A stretch of DNA of 64,000 bases from Gnetum montanum (GCA_015680685.1 MNCI01023529.1:395687-459686), one strand, 5' to 3'. Shown: positions 11,942 to 23,974, counted from the stretch's first letter. Made by a program: numbers and translations. The notes: generated from the sequence alone by a model not told the origin.

Positions 11942-13245
11942 ACTATAAAATGAATAACTTTCTCAATGATGGACACTCAAGTAGACTTACCCTAATAAAA
12001 TATTTCCATTACACCATCAAGGTAGGTCCTTAGTGATTGGTTCATCTATTATTTAGTCATTAACTTTGAATTTGAAAGCTCAAATTAAGCATAATTGCCT
12101 AAGCCAACTACCTTTAGCTTGTCATACATCTTTAGTTTTACTCTTTGCTGCATAACATTTGAGTTATAGATGATTGTACATTTTAGTTCATACTTTGAAT
12201 AGGATTTACATTGACATCACAAAGGCTTCCTTATTTGCCAAAATTGCATCATAGTTAATCTTCTTCTTCAGATTCATCTTAATTCCAAATATGGTGCTTA
12301 CTCTTTCACTTGACATGGACATGGATTGATTTCATAGATTTCAAAAATGGAGATTCTTGCTAGAATGCACTGAAAACCCTTTTTCTAAAAGTGCTTAAAC
12401 CTTTGCTTTAGATTATAAATTTGGTAATTTTCATTCTTCACTCTTGATATTTATGACAACTTGTGTTACCGATAATGCAATTAATGTTTATTGCATTAAT
12501 CATTTGTAGCACATGAAGTTATCATGAAGATACCCCTTTTTGTTTTTATTTCTTTCCTTTATATTGCATTATTTTACAAGATTTACGTTATTTTTCACAA
12601 TAACTTAAACTTATTTCATTCATACATTACAAAGGATAGACTTGGCATCATGCAATTTAGGATAATAGAGTTTAGGATAGTTGGTCCTTTGGGGCTTAGT
12701 ATATTGAATTTTCTAGACCTTTGGTTATGATTGTAGGATCTCCATACTTATTTGTTATTATTGTTGTTGCCACATCTTCTATTATTTTCATAGTCTAATT
12801 TGGAGTCTTCCTCCATCTTCAAGTATTATAGTAACTCATCCATCTTATCTTCAATTCATAGAAGTATGTATATAATGTACTCCATGCGATGTTCGAGAAG
12901 TGGATGTTATTGAATGTTATTCTTTTGATAAGTCAACATTGTAGGAGATTCTGGCCCTAAGGCCATTTTAAGAGCATCATCTAATCTTGAACTTGATTCA
13001 TGTTTTATTTTTTCCTTCTAATGTACTTCAATCTTTCTACTTTCTTATACTCTATGATACATTACCTTATGTTCATATTTCTTAAAACCTTGCCTTCTTA
13101 TATAGTATTGATTTGATTAGCTATCACATACAACTGTATTTTGTTTACATATCGTTGTAAATTCTTAACATGTTACTTCATTCTTATTTTGGAAATTGTC
13201 ATTCTATTGTAGTTCACTTCATAAGAGCTTGTTCTCATAACCAAT
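11942..13245. other. internal DNA of element F with no recognised gene
   Basis: I find no long open frame or family motif here on either strand. On the minus strand this would be the 5' part of the element, where gag is expected. A short acidic and asparagine-rich reading near 12750-12950 is visible but cannot be assigned. The region ends at the primer-site-like sequence at 13225-13244. Confidence 0.4.
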
Positions 13246-14198
13246 TTTCAATTACCATAATACCATGTTAGGTTTTAGCTTTACATCTCTTGGACACCTC
13301 TAATTTACAAGGATCTTCTAGATTATGAAAAAACTTAACATGTGATTTATTGATTGAACAGACTCTTAATTATACATCTTTTATAATTGCCTTATTTTGT
13401 GTTCTATAGTCACTCTTGAAATCTAGCTAACTCATCATGAGTCTTCTCTTCATAGCATATTCTTCTTGGTTACTTCTTTATGACACATATCTTTACTTAT
13501 TACTTATGATAGGTCTTCCTAGGAATTTTCCTTCTTGGTCAATCTTGTATGGGCTAGGTCCTCATGGACTCCTTTAGCAAACCATAGCTTGGTTTATTAT
13601 AGACTACTACCTCATTCATAGCCTATCCTTTATAGTCATTTCCTTTACTCCATCATAAACTTTTGGATGGTCTTCTCTTCCTCTTTAGAAAATTGGACTA
13701 GATTACAAATGAATAACCTTGGATCTTCTTTTCCTATTTAGGAAACTAGATCCTTCTTCACTTCTTCTATTTACAAGTAACTTATTAATCTTTTGGTTTC
13801 ATGAATGATCATTACCAATTTGATTGATTATAATGACTTCTATATTTCATTATACTTCTTGTTGTAGACTATTTTCATTTCTTTGGATATATATCTATTA
13901 TTTTTTATTATACTAATTCTAATTGTCTTCTACATGATGCTGCAATTAGTATCTTCTCTAATGGTTCATCATTACATGCACTTATTATCTTTTTGATCTT
14001 TGATTATTTCTCATTACATTTTCTTATTTACTTTTTATAATTAATTAATGGTTTCTTATATTTAATGGAAAGGTCATGAAAAATCATAGGATATGAGTTA
14101 CATTTTTTCTGTTACAACTTATTTGCAAGTGGCTATAAATAATCTTGATTAGTTACAAAACTAATGATTGTACATTGTGTTATGATCATATTTTAATA
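13246..14198 (-). repeat. 5' LTR of element F
   Basis: The part 13849-14198 matches the other LTR copy. The left limit is inferred from the adjacent primer-site-like sequence and gives a length of about 950 bp, close to the other LTRs in the window. On the minus strand it begins near 14198 with a mutated TGTTA (TATTA). The first five flanking bases to the right are aagcc; the partner flank lies outside the window. Confidence 0.55.
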
Positions 14199-15640
14199 AA
14201 GCCGAGGGTTTCAATGTTAACTTAAGTTAGCAAGGGATTTTACATTGATATTATGTGTAATGTCACTAGATTTAGTAGGTAATCGTTCAAGAAGAACCAT
14301 CACTTTTCTACCATTTTACAAATTTCCTAATGATTTATATGAATTTATTACTAAGGAAATTTTTGGAATGTATGTTTTTGTGCAAATTCTAGGTTATTTA
14401 CCTCATTTCTCAAGTTTTTTGAATAATTTAAATTTGATTTGAAAATATTAAGGTTTGGATGTTGTTAATGCTTATTATTTTTCAAATTCATTTTTGTTGA
14501 TAGAATTTGTTAATTTGTCAATGATTTCTAAGGCCTTTGATATTGGTGGTTTCAATCATTGTCATGCTTTATTAATTATTCAAAAGTAAACTCCCTTTTC
14601 TAATCTAGAATCTTTTGAATTTTGAAAGATTCCTTATTTTGTCGAATTGCCAAATCTTCCATTAATTTTTGAAAACATTGAAAGGGATATTGTCTCTCAT
14701 ATTGGACTAATTAAGCATTCTAAAACCTTCGCTATAGCTAGTAGTTTTTGCAAAATTTGATATAAGATTAAAGTGGATCTTGATTTGCTTAAGCGAAAAA
14801 TTCTTTTACATGATGGCATAATTGATTATGTGTAGAAGGTTGTTTATTATAATCTTTCAAAGTCATGTTACTAGTGTCATTGAGAGAATTACATGTTTGA
14901 TTCATGTTCTTTTATTCTACAAAAAAAAAGGCAATGCAATCACGTCAACATCCAACTATTGTAAATGCTACTAAGGTTTCTTCTACAAATGTTATAGATC
15001 TTACCAAGGTTTTTTTGAAACATGCTACAAATCCAAGGATGATTTCTTCTGTTGAAGTTTCAACAGCTAGCTCACCCATTTCTTTTACTACTATTCAATA
15101 AAATATGTCTACAAGAAAGGTTCTGATGGAATTAGTTTCAAAAAATTCTTCAATGACTAAGCAAAAACAAATATTTGTTCCTCAAGTTTCACAAAATCGT
15201 ATTCTTAATTCAAATGGTTTTCAACTAGTTCTTCATAATAAAAAACATCGACGAAGTCTATCTATTGATGATTATATGCAAAATTTTCAAAAAGGAACAA
15301 CACGTTTAAGATATTTTAACTACTATCAATTCATTTACATCTATTAGTCAAGATTCGAAGATAATATCTTTTGATAATGTTGATTGTTATTGATAGTGTT
15401 GAGGCATCCTTCCCCTCTGGTCAATATTAATCTTTTCATGGAATGTTGAATTTTCTACCCTAGAGGAAAGGTCTTTTAGGATTGGTTGTAAGGATGAAAA
15501 TCTAAAAAGACATCTCCAAAATAGTTAGGCCTTTTCTTTTTATTGCTTTGGAGTTTCTCCTCTTTGTAGTACTCCTCTACTTTTGTACTCTAGATTTTCA
15601 TTTTTAATATATATATATACATTGGATTTGACAACCTCTC
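14199..15640 (+). pseudogene. LINE ORF1-like (DUF4283 plus zinc knuckle) relic and start of ORF2
   Basis: Patches of coding-like sequence on the plus strand resemble the RNA-binding ORF1 protein of plant L1-type LINEs: IPYFVELPNLPLIFENIERD, then AIASSFCKI-x-YKIKVDLDLL, then KVVYYNLSKSCY-x-CH, where the last block occupies the zinc-knuckle position. Two open stretches follow (14904-15101 and 15105-15347), serine and threonine-rich and then basic, as ORF1 tails are. At about 15430 a reading LFSWNV resembles the start of LINE endonuclease ORF2 (LSWNVRG). The reverse transcriptase is absent. Many stops and shifts are present. A TA-rich run (15607-15621) closes the region. Confidence 0.45.
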
Positions 15641-16410
15641 CCCTTAATATTCTAACAAAGCTAGTAACTTCTTACCTAATAAAATAATGAGCTAATTATT
15701 TAAGCCACCTATCATTACCAAGCTAGTTTTAATCACACAATACTTAAGTTTTATTATAGTATTATTATAAGTACTCTCAAAAGTAGTTTTTTTTATGTAT
15801 AGTTAACAATTTTTGAAATTATTTGTAATGATATAAAAAATTATCTACATCCAAGTGTCTTATCTTAAAATATGACTCAAAATAAAAACCTCTTACATAA
15901 TAAGCAAATGAGCTAATCACTAAAGCAACCTATCACTAAGGCTACTAATGATAATTTAGAGATGAGGTCTTGGAATCATGAAATAATTATAATATAGGTA
16001 TACCTTAAGATATATAGTCTAATTAGAACTTTATGACTTAGCATTACCCACTAGAATCAAATCCATGACTCAAAGGTTTTAAAAGAACAATTTATCACTA
16101 GGTTAACACTTCATTATTTCCTAATCATATTTGTTTTAGGGTGTGGGAGTGGGGTGTGGGGAGGGGTGACGATGGGAGGCAAGGGGGGGAACGGTGTTGG
16201 AACCCAAAATAAGTGAAACATAGATACACCCCAAGATTTGTAGAAGTTTATAACTCAGTACTACCTAGGTGAATTGAACTTATAAACTAGGATTATTAGG
16301 CTAAGACTCATACCATTAGGCTAACATCTCATTGTTAATATTTTGATTATTAGAGGAAATTTTGAACTTTTACATTCTAAGCTATTATTCTCAATCTTTA
16401 ATTCCTCATT
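15641..16410. other. unassigned intergenic DNA with a G-rich patch
   Basis: No gene is seen. Phrases such as gagctaat and aagc-x-acctatca recur near 15690 and 15910, suggesting an old local duplication. At 16136-16192 the plus strand is unusually G-rich, with at least five runs of three or more guanines (gggtgtgggagtggggtg onward), a pattern able to form a G-quadruplex. The last five bases, tcatt (16406-16410), form the left target site of element E. Confidence 0.5.
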
Positions 16411-17210
16411 TGATAAAACTAGTATCTACGATATCTTAACTATGATATCCTAGTTACAATATTGTAGCTCTACATGTGTCATTATAGATGGAATGTAGCA
16501 GGCCATGGTCATGCATATAAATACCAATCCACCATTATGTTGAATGGCCAATTTTTTGGCTAACACTTAGCTAAATGCTTGTAGTTTTTTTTCTATGACT
16601 TAGAGTTAGATTGAATGCTTGTAGTATGGTGAACAATAGTTGTACAAAATCTTTATTCAAGTGGATTGTTCCTAAATATAATTCAATACTGGAAATAAAG
16701 ATCAAGATTATTTTTCATCATTGTAGTATCTCACTTAGCATAATTTTACTTTTCATCATGTTTACTTTTATTAAGTCATTTACATTTTCTAAGTAAGGTG
16801 GAATAAGTACAATTGATTTGGAGCATAAAATATAACTATTTGATAACCTAGTAGTAACTTCGCTTTATTTTCTCAGTAGTTAAATCACTTGCTAATCCCA
16901 ATAATAGTTACATTAGTCTAAGATGTGTATGGTAGACTAGGAACATATACTTATTTTCATAGTGTAGAATAGATTTTATAGTTCCTTATACTTGGTACTA
17001 AGATTCATATCACCATGTTAGCACTTACACTTATTTCAAATTGAACAACATATCATTTACCTCACTAAGAGTTAAACCATAAAATTTTCACCTCACTAAC
17101 TCTAAGTAAGAAGGTAATGATCATGAACTAAATATCAACTACTAGTATACTTGCATTTTCCATCCACAGATTACAATTTGGTCATGTGTGAATACTTGTA
17201 ACTTGTATGA
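16411..17210 (+). repeat. 5' LTR of element E, left part
   Basis: It aligns with 60416 onward and has a TATA box at 16516-16523. The LTR is broken at cttgtatga (17210) by the Helitron and resumes with taagtgttga at 25721, ending acttatca at 25749. Comparison with the uninterrupted 3' LTR and with the D LTR (acttatatggtagagtg near 30451) supports the join. The E LTR totals about 830 bp here versus 867 bp for the 3' copy. Confidence 0.85.
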
Positions 17211-17723
17211 CTAGCTTAGTTATATATTTATAATATATATCTATAAATTGGCTGAGAGAATCTTATTAGTTTACAAGTAAAAAGTTCTTTGAGTAAAAAA
17301 TTTCACGACTTCTGGATGAAGAACAAGATTTAAAAACCCAAATTTTCATGCCTTTTGGACGAAGAACAAGAGTTCTGTACCTTATTTTTCCTAAGGATGG
17401 GTTTTCTAAAAAACCAAATTCCATGAATTAGTGTATGCTCTCACCCTTGGCCGAATTTGTTGAGATTGTTGAGCATAAATTCGGCCGAGAGTGAGAGCAT
17501 ACACTTATTCATGAAATTTGTTTTTTCAGAAAACTCATCCTACCAAAAATAAGGTACAAAACTCTTGTTCTTCATCCAGAAGGCATGAGAATTTGGGTTT
17601 TTAAATCTTGTTCTTCGTCCAGAAGTCATGAAATTTTTTACTCAAAGAACTTTTTACTTGTAAACTAATAAGATTCTCTCGGCCAAGTTATAGATATATA
17701 TTATAAATATATAACTAAGCTAG
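17211..17723. repeat. 513-bp palindrome at the Helitron 3' end
   Basis: The left arm (17211-17458) and right arm (17477-17723) are near-perfect reverse complements separated by an 18-base loop. Both outer ends are ctagcttagttatat or its complement, so the Helitron 3' signature CTAG is present in both orientations. Both inner ends carry the motif GGCCGAATTT next to gtgtatgctctcac. That motif recurs at the Helitron-like start near 23951-23974. Each arm therefore resembles a short Helitron derivative: 5'-like end at the centre and 3' end at the outside. Confidence 0.85.
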
Positions 17724-17931
17724 TGATCATCAGTCATCTTCTGCTGTAGCAATGATTTAAACATAATAGATAGAAATATTATAAGACCATGGAATGCTTT
17801 ATTGAATGATCATAAATATGTTGTAATACAGCAAAAATGATCAATGTACAAACTTGGGTAATTGAAAGTGTATAGTTACAAATGATCTGACATTCAAAAT
17901 GGTAAAAATTAGTTGACAGAAAAGAATGAGA
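17724..17931 (-). other. 3' untranslated region of the Helitron gene
   Basis: This short AT-rich tract lies between the helicase stop codon (17932-17934 on the minus strand) and the palindrome. No ORF or repeat is seen. It may hold the transcription end of the Rep-helicase gene. Confidence 0.4.
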
Positions 17932-20900
17932 TCATTCTTTATTAGATTTAATGTGTTGCTCTTCATCCAATCTACTTTGAAGGTATGAAGCCTTAAATAT
18001 CTTGATATATCTTTCTTTGAAGATCAGAGGGAATATCTTCAAACTGTCAATGCTCCTCACTCGAGATAGTGCCACAAATGTAAGACCTATTGTTTCTCTG
18101 CTACCAACAACTATACAGGCTTTCTCCAATGTCATTCCCTATGACTTATGTATTATTAAAGCCCATGCTAATCTAAGTGGTAGTTGGTGAGATCCTCCAC
18201 GTATGATTGGTGGAATGGGTACTTGTCAAGGATGTTCATTATCATATGGTACTCCAATATAGGAGTCAAACTCAACGATGACATATGATGGCAACTGTGG
18301 AGGTTGACAGTGTGGACTATATATTATTTTCTTAATGACTCCACATGCACCATTAACCAATCCTACTTCTGGCCATAGATTAACAGTGAGCATAAACCTT
18401 GCATCCTCATAAATGAACACTACTCGGTCTAATTCTCCTTCTGAATCATCCTAAAATTTCACACCATTTGTCCTTCTATCTACTATGCACCGTGCAACTG
18501 GCTTCTGCATTTTGACCAATATTTTTTCATTATGCATATGCACTTTATCTTTTGTATCAAACAAATGCATAGAATTCTCAAATCCATCTCACCCATCTGA
18601 TGTTGATGGAAGTTGCATTCTCAAGCTTAAAAAGTCATAATCCTCATCACTCATCTTTCCTTCTTGTATATTCATCAAAAATTCTCTAAATCTTTGTTGT
18701 TGCAAATCATCACCCCTTTGTCGATACATAGCATCCAAGGTTACAAATTTATTAAATGCCAACCACAAATTCTTCACATGCATATGAGATGATAAGTACA
18801 GTATAACATCTTTAATAGGTGGAAGCTGTGCAAGATCTCCAATGAGTATCATAGATCTACCACCAAAGTTATCTAAATGATTACCTGGAAATATTTCCTT
18901 AAGCCTTCGGTTAATGCTGCTAAGCAATTTTTCACCTATGAAACTCATTTCATCTATAATAATATATTTTAAGTATTTGTATTTATTTTGCAACAATGAC
19001 AAAGTTGATGCAGCCAATGGTTTGTAATCTTCGATTCCAATCTTCAATGTAGAATGTACTATAGTTGCATTAATATTATACGCTGCAGCACCAATAGGGG
19101 CGAGCACCAATAAGCTATTCTTTCCGGATGAGGAAGTTTGACTAAATTCTTTACGAATCATATCAATGAGATACGATTTTCCTGTGCCTGCTATACCTTG
19201 AATAATCATCAATAGAGGAGAAACTTCATCCATTTCGAATTGTTGCATATATAGATGGCCAGTGATAATCTTGTAGCATTTCTTCTATTGAACTCATAGA
19301 GAAGATATGTCCATCTAATTGTCGTTATTTCTTGAATGTATTATTATCCCATGTAATCTATGACCATGAACAAAAGATGTAGTAATCTTTGCAACATCTT
19401 CTCCCAGATAGCTGGCTGACCATTTGTTCTATCTATCTCGATCTCTTAATTCAAGCATTTCGAGTTCACTTCATTGAAAATGAGCTAATGTAAGTAGATG
19501 TCGATTTAGTTCTTCAAAATCATATTCAACACCATCCTGTCTCTCTAGAATAATATCTGTATATTGCCTCTCTTCCTTGTAGGCACGTTCAAACTCTTCA
19601 TCGAATGTCTCCTCTTCCAATTCATAGATGTGTCGAATAGAAATCCATTTTCATTCAATTTCTTCGTCATTTCTTCCCAGATCGTGTTTGACATCTCTAA
19701 AAGGACAGTGTAGTAATAGTTACGTCTAACAATAATATATCCATTTCTCCTTTCCTACTCTTGGAGCTACTCTAAATCTTGGAAATGTTCTTACAGCAAT
19801 TGGTTGTAGTCGAGGCTTCCACACTGGTAGCTCTCTCTTCTTCGAGATAAAGGTAAAATATTTCGTAGCATTCAACAATGAGACTCCTTCCATTTCTATT
19901 GGTATCTTTTGATATGCATTGATAAGGGTTGTATATTGTTCTGGTTCCTCATCTCCATCTATATCTGGTATAACTTTTTTATACATATCTCTAGACACAT
20001 TTATAGTATCAAATAGTCAACTGCATTCAACTAATGGAAGTTCATATAACATATGACAAATCTCCATGGCACCTATGTCTCTATCAACTGTAGCATCTAT
20101 CATGAGTCTTTGGTATGCAGTCATTATGTTTTCTTTAGGGTTTCAAGATTCAACAATATGAAGTAATAAATCATGAAAGTATCTTGACTTCTTTTCAGAT
20201 TTCGCTGCATATTTTGCAATATATTTCATAACAACATATTTTTCAAGGACCGGTTGAAAGTCTGTGTTTACTCTCCATGTTTGAAGGATCATTCTATTAT
20301 GAACATTGAACCTTGGATCATTTCAACATGGTTCATATGTAACATGATTTTTGTTTTCTAGATCTTGAAAGAGATCTGATTGAGCTCGCAATGGCCATGG
20401 AACATTATACCTAAGGTAATAAATTGAAGTTATAAAATTATTTTCCTAGATCCCATACATTCATGATGCAAATAAGAATCTAGGTATTTAGAGAAATATA
20501 ATTGTACCTGCAAACTTGCATATGATTTCGGATTCTTAAACATGCTCCTCTCTTACATTGTGTGTGTCGCTGAACTGAATTTAAGAGCTCATCATAATCA
20601 ATGTCAAGATCCATGAATTGTAGCTGTTGACTTTGAATTTTGTATGGATGCATGGGATTATTAACACGTTGCATCTACAAATGAAAGATTTGTATAATTT
20701 TTATAATGGTTCTTTCAAATAACCTAAAAAATTTTCTAACATTTAAAATAAATATATAGAAATTCCAAAAAACTTACATGATTGGATATTCCATCTTGAT
20801 TGAATCTACTATTCCATGCATTTGTTATTGTATCAAAAAACTCTCTCATCTTTCTAACTGCTTCTGGGTCATTCCAATCAAGTTCTTCTATGTTTGGAGC

Positions 20901-23280
20901 TCCCTTGATCCAAAGAAAGCCATCGACATGTGGTGATCCCTATGTTGCCATTCATATCTTGTCCAGTAATTAACCACATCAAATTCTTGAAATAAAATCA
21001 TTTCTCGAAATGACTTATGTCGAAGATGCATAAACTTAGCAACTATATGTGGGTTCTCAAAAATATTTTTCATTTTCCACTCTCTTATCTTAGAAATATT
21101 TTGTGGGGTTTCTGTAGGCATTATCTTATGTAGATATGGCCAATAAAGATCTATNCAGAAATATTTTGTGGGGTTTCTGTAGGCATTATCTTATGTAGAT
21201 ATGGCCAATAAAGATCTATTGCACTTAGAGTAAAAAAAAAAAAAACAGTTGGTGCACCTAACTCATTTATCAAATCAAACAACTGTGCCTTGCATTTTCT
21301 CTAGTACGAAGGCGTTCCTCGTATCGTTGTTCCAAATATCATCAAATTATCAACAAAATTATCTGATGGTGCATTTTGTAGTCCTTCACGTAATTCTTGG
21401 ATTGTTAATGATGCTTCTGTAATATTTTTTTTGAAGAATATTGATGTTGATTTCAGTGCACAATGTCTCGTTATCATGTTATAAATGTGATACCTGAAAA
21501 TGAAAATAAAATTCCTATGTAATTAGTTCATAAGATGTCAAAAACATGAATGCTATTTAGCAATGTAAATGTAATTAATTTTTGATACCTAAATCTTTTA
21601 TGACATCCAAATCTACCATCCTTATATCGAAGTAGATGTATAGCATATTCATGTAACATGACATCCTTGGACCTTCTTGTAAGGAAGTCACATTTTCCAT
21701 GTGGAAACAACATTGGAAGTATTCCAACTATGTTGAACTCATTGATGGATGACTCTGAAAGTGTTGGCCATTGTGTGTAATCTAAACTTTCAACAGTTGG
21801 ATTTTCTAACCAAGCTCTTACCAGATCAAGTTCTTTCCTTAGAAGAACTGGACGTGATGCTACTGATGATGTGTGTCTAATAATATTTTCCTCCTTTAAA
21901 TCAACCAAAGGACCATCAAACTGTAATCTCATCTTACCATCCTCCTCAGATAATCTAATATAACGAATCCTTTCAAAAACATTAATATCTCCTGTATCAC
22001 TAACATCATCCAAAGCATGCTCATCTATTTCTACATCTTGATAGAATGGATCATTCTGTATTTTATACAATAAGGCAGCATACACATGCTTTTTATTTAC
22101 AAAAAAGTTATAGTTTGTTCCAATTTGTTCAACTCTTTTTAGTATCAACATTGGAATTTCATGAATCCTCAAAGGTAGCCTAGTTGCAATTTCAGATACA
22201 TCTTGCATAAAACTGATGGTATGTCCTTTATATTGTAATTGACCTCCAATAGCATGCGTAACTTGTAAAATAGGATTAATTCTTGATATAAGCATTTCTT
22301 CAACTTCTGATAGTTCTAATAAGATTATTGGTTGGGGTTCTGGATCCATATCATTATCAGTAGAAAAATGCTTAATCTCTTCACCATCATGATTCAAGAT
22401 CCCGATTACTTTTTCATTTGCACACCTTGCACATGTTGGACCAAATCTTTGTACAGGTTTCATTAACATACTCAAAAAACTTTCATTGCAAATACCACAT
22501 GATCGGGGAAACACTAAACTTATCAAACTTGCCTGAAAATCTTCTTATTGCATGCATGATTTGTGTATTTGACTTATGAAGATTCGGATAAGATACCTGA
22601 TTATTCATATGTTCATAAGATATTTGCTGATTTTCCATTCGCAATCTTGGTTGAGCTTATTCCTGACCAAGTCTTGCAACTAAATCTAACATTTCTGCCA
22701 CTTCTGCTTGTCTTTTTCCTTGTCTAAAATGTTCTTGTCTTTCACGCCCTTGTGCACGTCTTCGTTCTATAGTAACAATCTCTATAGGATTTATAAGTAA
22801 TTCATCTTCGACCATCAAATCACCATGACCTCATCCACGATCACGTCCTATATGTGAAATAACTTCTTGATGCAATCAAGGCTGATGAACATTTTCATCA
22901 TTAGGAATGACTACTAAGTGATTTTCGTGTTCATTTATGTGTTCTTGTCCTTGTCCACGTCCATGTCCACGACCTCTTCTTTATCCTTGTCTGTGATCCC
23001 TTCCATTCTGTGAAATATTATTATACAAAGTGACCTAATATGTTTAGCTTTATTAAATTAGACATTAAATGAATTTCATCTAAAACAAAAATAAAATTTC
23101 ATCTAGAAACCTCACTTCCTTCCACTTGTTGTTGCTGCATTTGTTCTCGACGCGTTCTTTGACGTAAGCGATTTTGTTCCATTTTTTGCAACTCCAAAGG
23201 ATCTCCCCATTACCGAGTTTCTCTTCTTCGATCTCTGAAACGTTGTTGTCTCGCTCGGTTTAACTCACGCTCTCTATCAC
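17932..23280 (-). pseudogene. Helitron Rep-helicase (RepHel) gene, five introns, inactivated
   Basis: This gene encoded the Helitron transposase, an HUH nuclease fused to a Pif1-type 5'-3' helicase. In order on the minus strand are a basic Arg/Gln-rich N-terminus; the zinc and DUF6570-like region (22526-21528, with CGICNESF and ISRINPILQVTHA); the Rep domain with the HUH site near 20921-20945, here PHVDG rather than PHVHG, plus KYIAKYAAKSE at 20192-20228; and the helicase (19248-18589) with Walker A GIAGTGKS, Walker B IIIDEMS and GDLAQLPP. Its C-terminal blocks are GLVNGACG and GLTFVALSRVRS. Five GT-AG introns are visible: 23008-23110, 22533-22596, 21494-21588, 20675-20777 and 20411-20507. 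Frameshifts, stops and a 63-bp duplication at an N disrupt it. The true start upstream of 23280 is not seen. Confidence 0.85.
21092..21219. repeat. 63-bp exact duplication around a single N (assembly gap)
   Basis: Positions 21092-21154 and 21157-21219 are identical; the N sits at 21155. The duplicated sequence is Helitron coding DNA that relatives would contain once. This is the signature of two contigs whose overlapping ends were not merged. It breaks the Rep frame artificially. Confidence 0.85.
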
Positions 23281-23311
23281 CTGCATAATTTGTATTTACA
23301 GGAATGAGAAT

Positions 23312-23608
23312 CCTTATATAGTATTATGGGTTGTATTAAATTTTAAATAAAACCCAAATCTAAAAAGAAAAAATTAGTTATTTTTTTAAAGAAACCTAAG
23401 TCACCCAATATGTTTTTAAATATAACACAAACCGAAAAATAAAAATTATTTGTTTTTTTAAAAAAACCTTATATAGTATTATGGGTTGACTTAAATTTTA
23501 AATAAAACCCAAATCTAAAAATAAAAATTAGTTATTTCTTTAAAAAAACCTAAGGCACCTAATATGTTTTTAAATATAACCCAAACCTAAAAATAAAAAT
23601 TAGTTGTT
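23312..23608. repeat. two tandem copies of a ~155-bp AT-rich unit
   Basis: Both copies start ccttatatagtattatgggt (23312 and 23467) and continue with taaataaaacccaaatcta and atgtttttaaatataac. The unit lies just upstream of the Rep-helicase coding region on the minus strand, so it falls in the promoter or an upstream intron of that gene. The unit also contains smaller internal echoes. Confidence 0.75.
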
Positions 23609-23974
23609 TTATAGAATTATTTGGGAAACAGAATTCCATGAAATATTGAGCTGAGCAAGTTTCGTACCCATTGCCAATTTACTGTGCTTCAGTAGGCGCT
23701 TTTGAATCCAACAATCCAATGCAAATTGTTCATCTAATGAAGCGTATTTATGGTTTTTAATGGACAAAACCTTTGGAATGAGGACGCAACCTTTCTAAAC
23801 GTATTACGCAACCTATCTAAATGTATTTTTGTTTTGCAATAGACGTAACCTTTCATAGTATGACGACATAATAATTATTAAGAAAAAGGAAAGAAAATGA
23901 GTGAAAGTTGGGAAGATCTACCAGTAGATTTTAGTTTTCCATCAACTAGTGTGTATGCTCTCACTCTCGAAATT

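Larger units (their letters stand above)
8650..14198 (-). mobile_element. LTR retrotransposon F, minus strand, non-autonomous
   Basis: Two direct copies of about 350 bp (8650-8998 and 13849-14198) identify an LTR element. On the minus strand, the inner edge of the left copy reads cttgaaggtgag followed by TGTTAGAATATA, a copia-style polypurine tract and LTR start. A degraded tRNA-Met-type primer site (minus strand, TTGGTTATGAGAACAAGCTC) at 13225-13244 suggests that the right LTR spans about 13246-14198. The left LTR is cut at 8650 by element A. The internal part lacks recognisable integrase or reverse transcriptase; it holds coiled-coil and plant-transposon-like coding remnants on the minus strand and an inserted solo LTR. 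Confidence 0.6.

Noticed and set aside
17211-17723. Large microRNA-like precursor
   Set aside because: The near-perfect 248-base arms fold into a hairpin, but the CTAG tips and Helitron context make a transposon-end palindrome the better reading. Small-RNA production remains possible.
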